DNA of 8,531 bases, from positions 1 to 8,531 of the forward strand of contig CAYSCX010000071.1 of the NCBI GenBank assembly GCA_964429575.1, given 5' to 3'. Origin of the DNA: CAYSCX01 sp964429575 (GTDB lineage Bacteria > Desulfobacterota > Binatia > Binatales > Binataceae). The notes below the pieces were generated by a model, which saw nothing but the letters and a program-made list of their open reading frames with translations, was not told where the DNA came from and ran no database searches. Shown in pieces: positions 5,567 through 8,531 of this stretch (positions are counted from its first letter, which is position 1; every line of letters starts with the position of its first letter). The position numbers and the translations under genes were made by a program.

Positions 5567-7093
5567 TTACGCCGCCGCCACCAGCGGGCTTGCTACCGCA
5601 AGCTCGCTCAGCAGCCCGGTATCGATGAACACGTTGAACGTGATCCGCTCCGCCGGAGGCGGCGGCATCACCTCGACGTCGAACACCAGGTGCCCGGCGG
5701 AAATCTCGCTGGGCGGGTTCTTCGCTGGATCGAAACTCGCCGACCCGCCCACCAGCGCGCCACGCTGAATCAGCGTTCGCACGAACGCGTTCACATTCGC
5801 CAGGATCGCCGCGATCAGTGCGTTGGTGATGGGCTGATCGATGAACTGCAGCATCGAAAGCTGAACCGACTCCTCGATCACGTCCATCGTCCGCCGCACG
5901 CTGATGAAATTGTCCGGCGTCGTGGACGACGGATAGGCCGCCGAGCGGTTGCCCCACACCCGAAGCCCCGTACCGAACGCGTTGAACACCGTCACGATCC
6001 CCTTCGCGTTTAGCTCGTTCACGTCCGATCCCGCATCGACCACCGATGCGTACAGCGCGACGTCGGGACCCAGTACGCCTCTCAGCTCCGTGTTGGATGG
6101 CGACCACCAGTAACCGCGTTCCAGGTCCTTCGCCGCCATCGCGCCTGCGACCCACTGCGAGTACGGCCCGACCGCGTCCGCGTTCGACTTCGCCACCACC
6201 GCCGCGCCGGTCGAGCTGACCGTCACGCCTGTGGTGATGATTGCCGTGTCGAAAAACTTCTCCTGCGGGTAGCAGAGAATCGCGCGCTTGCTCGACGTGC
6301 CGAACGCTGCGCTCGCCACCGCGCGGTTCGCGATCGCGTCTGCCGGCGCCACGTTCGCGCTCGAGTCCACCAGCGCGACTGCGCGCAGCTTGTCGGCCAT
6401 CGACGAAAGCGCCTGCGCGACACCCGCATTCTGCGAGTAGCCGGGCGTCACAAGTATCTTGGGAAAGAAGCCAAACTTGCTATACGCAGTCTGGAACCCC
6501 TGAATGCCGGTAAAGGAGGCGCCGCTCACCGCACCGATGATGTCGGCGTCGGTCACTTTGCTCGGGTCCGCGTAGTTGAATGCGATCTTCACCGGCGCGC
6601 CGCTCGTGATCGCGCCTCCCAGTTTCGCCCGCACCAGCCCGTTCACCGCGTCGACTTCGTAGTCGGTGTCCTTGACGTACGTGACGGTCTCTGCCGAGTT
6701 CTTCACCACCACGTTCGCAACGCCCATGTGCCCCAGATTAACCACCTGTGGGCCGCTGGCCGGGAATGCGAATGCGGTTGAGGCGATCGCGGTGAAGTGT
6801 TCGGTCTGGTCAAACACGTTGATCGCGATTATCTGGCCCGCGCCCTGCGCCTGTATCGCGGAAATCGCGTATGGAATCGTGTAACCGCCGGCCAGCGGTC
6901 CGAACTTCGCCGCGTCAAAGGCCGACGACACCAGCGTCGGCGTCTCGGGCGCCGGCGCTTGCGCGGGCGCTTCCACAGCCCACGACGGTGCACTGCCCAC
7001 CAGTCCAATCACCGCCGACTTGACCACGGTTACCGGTACGGCGCCGGCATTGACCTCGATTATCTCTACGCCGTGCAGAAAACTTGCTGGCAT
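5567..7093 (-). CDS. FI: Contractile tail sheath protein (P2 FI / Mu L family)
   Basis: A 508-residue sheath protein that surrounds the tube and contracts on infection. The N-terminus (MPASFLHGVEIIEVNAG, then VKSAVIGLVGSAP) and INVFDQTEHF fit the family. So do the central GFFPKILVTPGYSQ region and the conserved C-terminal core (WWSPSNTELRGVLG, LNAKGIVTVFN, GLRVWGNRSA, ISVRRTMDVIEESV, LVFDVEVMPPPPAERI). Residues about 108-177 form a beta-rich inserted domain ending in VKIAFNYADPSKVTDADIIG that resembles the C-terminus of the gp37-like protein. The length is normal to slightly long for this group. The start ATG (7093) has GGTGGAAAG just upstream. Confidence 0.95.
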   Translation of the reverse strand: MPASFLHGVEIIEVNAGAVPVTVVKSAVIGLVGSAPSWAVEAPAQAPAPETPTLVSSAFDAAKFGPLAGGYTIPYAISAIQAQGAGQIIAINVFDQTEHFTAIASTAFAFPASGPQVVNLGHMGVANVVVKNSAETVTYVKDTDYEVDAVNGLVRAKLGGAITSGAPVKIAFNYADPSKVTDADIIGAVSGASFTGIQGFQTAYSKFGFFPKILVTPGYSQNAGVAQALSSMADKLRAVALVDSSANVAPADAIANRAVASAAFGTSSKRAILCYPQEKFFDTAIITTGVTVSSTGAAVVAKSNADAVGPYSQWVAGAMAAKDLERGYWWSPSNTELRGVLGPDVALYASVVDAGSDVNELNAKGIVTVFNAFGTGLRVWGNRSAAYPSSTTPDNFISVRRTMDVIEESVQLSMLQFIDQPITNALIAAILANVNAFVRTLIQRGALVGGSASFDPAKNPPSEISAGHLVFDVEVMPPPPAERITFNVFIDTGLLSELAVASPLVAAA

Positions 7094-7141
7094 CTTTCCA
7101 CCGTTGTCCTTCTTGCTGTTCCGCGGCCTTGATTCGCTAGG

Positions 7142-7954
7142 CTACGCCAGCGGCGAGTCCTGCCCGGACTCTGCCACCACCTGCTCTGCGTAACTGAATG
7201 AGATTCGTATCGTGTCGCCTGCTCCAACCGCGCCGCCCGCAAGCGCACGCACCGCACCGCCGACGCGATCCACTGAGTAGTCGATTCCTTCCGTCAGCGG
7301 GCCGCCACTTAACGTAGTGGCGCTCAGCGCGACGATGTTGCCGTGCGCAAGTCCGATGACCCCCGATGAATCGAATGTGTATGGCGCCGCGCCAAGCGTG
7401 ATTACGGTCTGCCCGCCGCTCTCGAGCGCGGTGCCCCGAATGAACAACGGGAAATTGCTCCCGCGCGGTGCTTCCACGGCGAGCGCGGTGATTGCGAACG
7501 TAATTCCGTAAACCCACACGCCGCCCTGCTTGTCGCGCTCGACGAATCGCTCCTTCACCGGATACATCTTGCGCGCGCCCGGTACCGTGTAACCGGTTAG
7601 CGACAGGCGCACTGCTTCCAGTATCTCGTATGCTCCCGGCCCCGCCCCGCCGCTGGGGCCTCCCGTGTTCCACCCAAGATCACGCACCAGCACCATGACT
7701 TCGAATTCGAGCTTCCGTTCTTGCGCGACGATCTCAGTATCCAGTTGCTGGCCGTAACTCGCCCCTCGATACACCACCAGCGCCGCGCCCACCGGATGCG
7801 TCATGCGGTACGCCTCGGGACGATCCGGAAAGCGCGCGATCTCGATTCCCGAAAGATGCGCGCGAAGTTCCTCGACCACTGCACCTTCTATCGTTCCGAT
7901 GTCCAGTGCAGTCGGCGGCGCATACTCGCGGCCGCTCCAGGAGATGTCCAACAC
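7142..7954 (-). CDS. Mu gp37-like head-tail completion protein with added C-terminal domain
   Basis: A 270-residue protein. Residues 1 to about 170 show the Mu gp37 (DUF1834) pattern: DIGTIEGAVVEELRAHL, then RFPDRPEAYR, HPVGAALVVYRGASYG, QERKLEFEVMVLVRDLGW, and YEILEAVRLSLTGY. This family is placed at the neck in Mu-like phages. Mu gp37 itself is much shorter. The last 90 residues form a beta-rich module (APYTFDSSG, IDYSVDRVGGAVRALAGGAV, IRISFSYAEQ) like one in the sheath encoded next. The start is taken as GTG at 7954, with GAGGTGGG upstream and a 10-base gap after the DUF1320 stop. GTG at 7963 and TTG at 7951 are alternatives. No gp38-like gene separates it from the sheath gene, 48 bases away. 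Confidence 0.82.
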   Translation of the reverse strand: MLDISWSGREYAPPTALDIGTIEGAVVEELRAHLSGIEIARFPDRPEAYRMTHPVGAALVVYRGASYGQQLDTEIVAQERKLEFEVMVLVRDLGWNTGGPSGGAGPGAYEILEAVRLSLTGYTVPGARKMYPVKERFVERDKQGGVWVYGITFAITALAVEAPRGSNFPLFIRGTALESGGQTVITLGAAPYTFDSSGVIGLAHGNIVALSATTLSGGPLTEGIDYSVDRVGGAVRALAGGAVGAGDTIRISFSYAEQVVAESGQDSPLA

Positions 7955-7964
7955 TCCGCCCACC

Positions 7965-8399
7965 TCAGAACCCCTTGAGCTTGTTCCTGCCGAATACGCG
8001 CCGCGGACCCTCGTCAACCTCGTCCGGCGCCGACCTCGGCGCCGTGCTACCGGCCGGCGATAGCCCCAGTGAAATCTCCCCGCTCCCAACCCGCCTCAGC
8101 ATCGCGATCGCATCCTCGTAGCGCTGGCGTGCATCCTTCAAATCGTGCAATGGACGAAGCGCCTGCAGCCGGTACATCGCAATCTCGATCGCCAAACGCT
8201 CGAGCACCGCTGGCGGATCAGCGAGCGGCAGCTTGAAGCGCCCCTCGAGATAGCTGTCGATTTCCGCCGACGCGTCTTCCAGCGCGCGCCCGAGTACCGC
8301 CGCATTCAGCGTGGTCGCCGCCGGATCCTCGTTGGTGAGCTGCACCAGGTCGCGGTGTGGGAAACGGTCGATGATGTCCTGGGCTTGTGCGTAACTCAC
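7965..8399 (-). CDS. Mu gp36-like DUF1320 head-tail connector protein
   Basis: A 144-residue protein of the DUF1320 / Mu gp36 family. Visible features are the N-terminal SYAQAQDIIDRFPHRDLVQLTN, LGRALEDASAEIDSYLEGRF, KLPLADPPAVLERLAIEIAM and DARQRYEDAIAMLRRV. The helical pattern D-A-S-A-E-I-D-x-Y-L-x-x-R-Y/F is characteristic. Family members lie between head and tail genes and are thought to help form the neck. The start is GTG (8399-8397), two bases after an in-frame-unrelated TAG/TAA cluster. No strong ribosome binding site is visible, only GTGGGTAG upstream. A Pro/Ser/Asp-rich tail follows the domain. It is the first gene of the module here. Upstream lies the long repeat rather than an immediate head gene. 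Confidence 0.9.
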   Translation of the reverse strand: MSYAQAQDIIDRFPHRDLVQLTNEDPAATTLNAAVLGRALEDASAEIDSYLEGRFKLPLADPPAVLERLAIEIAMYRLQALRPLHDLKDARQRYEDAIAMLRRVGSGEISLGLSPAGSTAPRSAPDEVDEGPRRVFGRNKLKGF

Positions 8400-8416
8400 T
8401 TAACTACCCACTTCAA

Positions 8417-8531
8417 TCCCACAGTCCCCCTTCCCTTTAGGGAAGGGGTCGGGGGTTAGGTAGGTCGCGGCTCGCGACCCCTCTCCCGTAGGGGCGCACG
8501 GCTGTGCGCCCTCTTTCTTCACCTCTCCCCG
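8417..8531. repeat. Long direct repeat, copy 2 (runs off the window)
   Basis: Same-orientation partner of 674-790. It keeps all three hairpins: CCCTTCCCT / AGGGAAGGG, GTCGCG-GCT-CGCGAC (8464-8478), and GGGCGCAC / GTGCGCCC with loop GGCT. It starts about 18 bases upstream of the DUF1320 start codon, so any promoter for the tail module must lie in or beyond it. It reaches the window edge, so its true length is unknown. Confidence 0.85.

Noticed and set aside
674..8531. Direct repeats as prophage attachment sites
   Set aside because: They enclose only a tail module, with no integrase or tRNA nearby, and contain sub-units found elsewhere in the window. They are more likely dispersed repeats.
1..8531. 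Phage-derived injection system (tailocin or eCIS) rather than a phage
   Set aside because: gp36- and gp37-like neck proteins point to head attachment. No eCIS-type ATPase or toxin gene is seen. The window is too short to exclude a headless particle, but nothing here requires it.

Overview
The window is the tail-assembly segment of a contractile-tailed (myovirus-type) prophage or phage. Every credible gene lies on the minus strand, so the module reads from high to low coordinates. The DNA is GC-rich, and gaps between genes, and in places gene ends, hold short palindromic dispersed repeats of the kind found in bacterial chromosomes. This favours a prophage in a high-GC, probably Gram-negative host. 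The sequence alone does not fix the taxon.

Reading order: a Mu gp36-like (DUF1320) connector protein (8399-7965) and a Mu gp37-like completion protein with an extra C-terminal domain (7954-7142). Then come genes in the P2 order: sheath FI (7093-5567), tube FII (5477-4959), chaperone E (4925-4566) and E' in the -1 frame (ending 4441). A GTG-started single-RRM RNA-binding protein follows (4415-4125), then a very short tape-measure candidate T (4110-3130), U (3126-2503), X (2319-2086) and the baseplate hub D (2089-1067). After about 500 bases of repeats comes one more phage-type protein of unknown role (571-2). The layout is a Mu-like neck joined to a P2-like tail. Baseplate V/W/J/I, fibre, head and lysis genes are not in the window.

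The genes would work together as follows. Gp36/gp37-like proteins finish the head-tail joint. The tube polymerises on a hub (D, X) around the tape measure, chaperoned by E and a frameshifted E-E' product. U caps the tube and the sheath contracts around it.

Most unusual points: (1) an RRM gene between the E/E' frameshift pair and the tape-measure gene, a place not normally occupied by an RNA-binding protein; (2) a zero-frame G GGC CCT heptamer that would give a P2 E'-like extension; (3) dispersed repeat sequence inside the tape-measure frame and supplying the end of gene D; (4) two about 115-base direct repeats about 7.7 kb apart bracketing the module, differing partly by inversion of a hairpin loop; (5) a domain shared by the gp37-like protein and the sheath.
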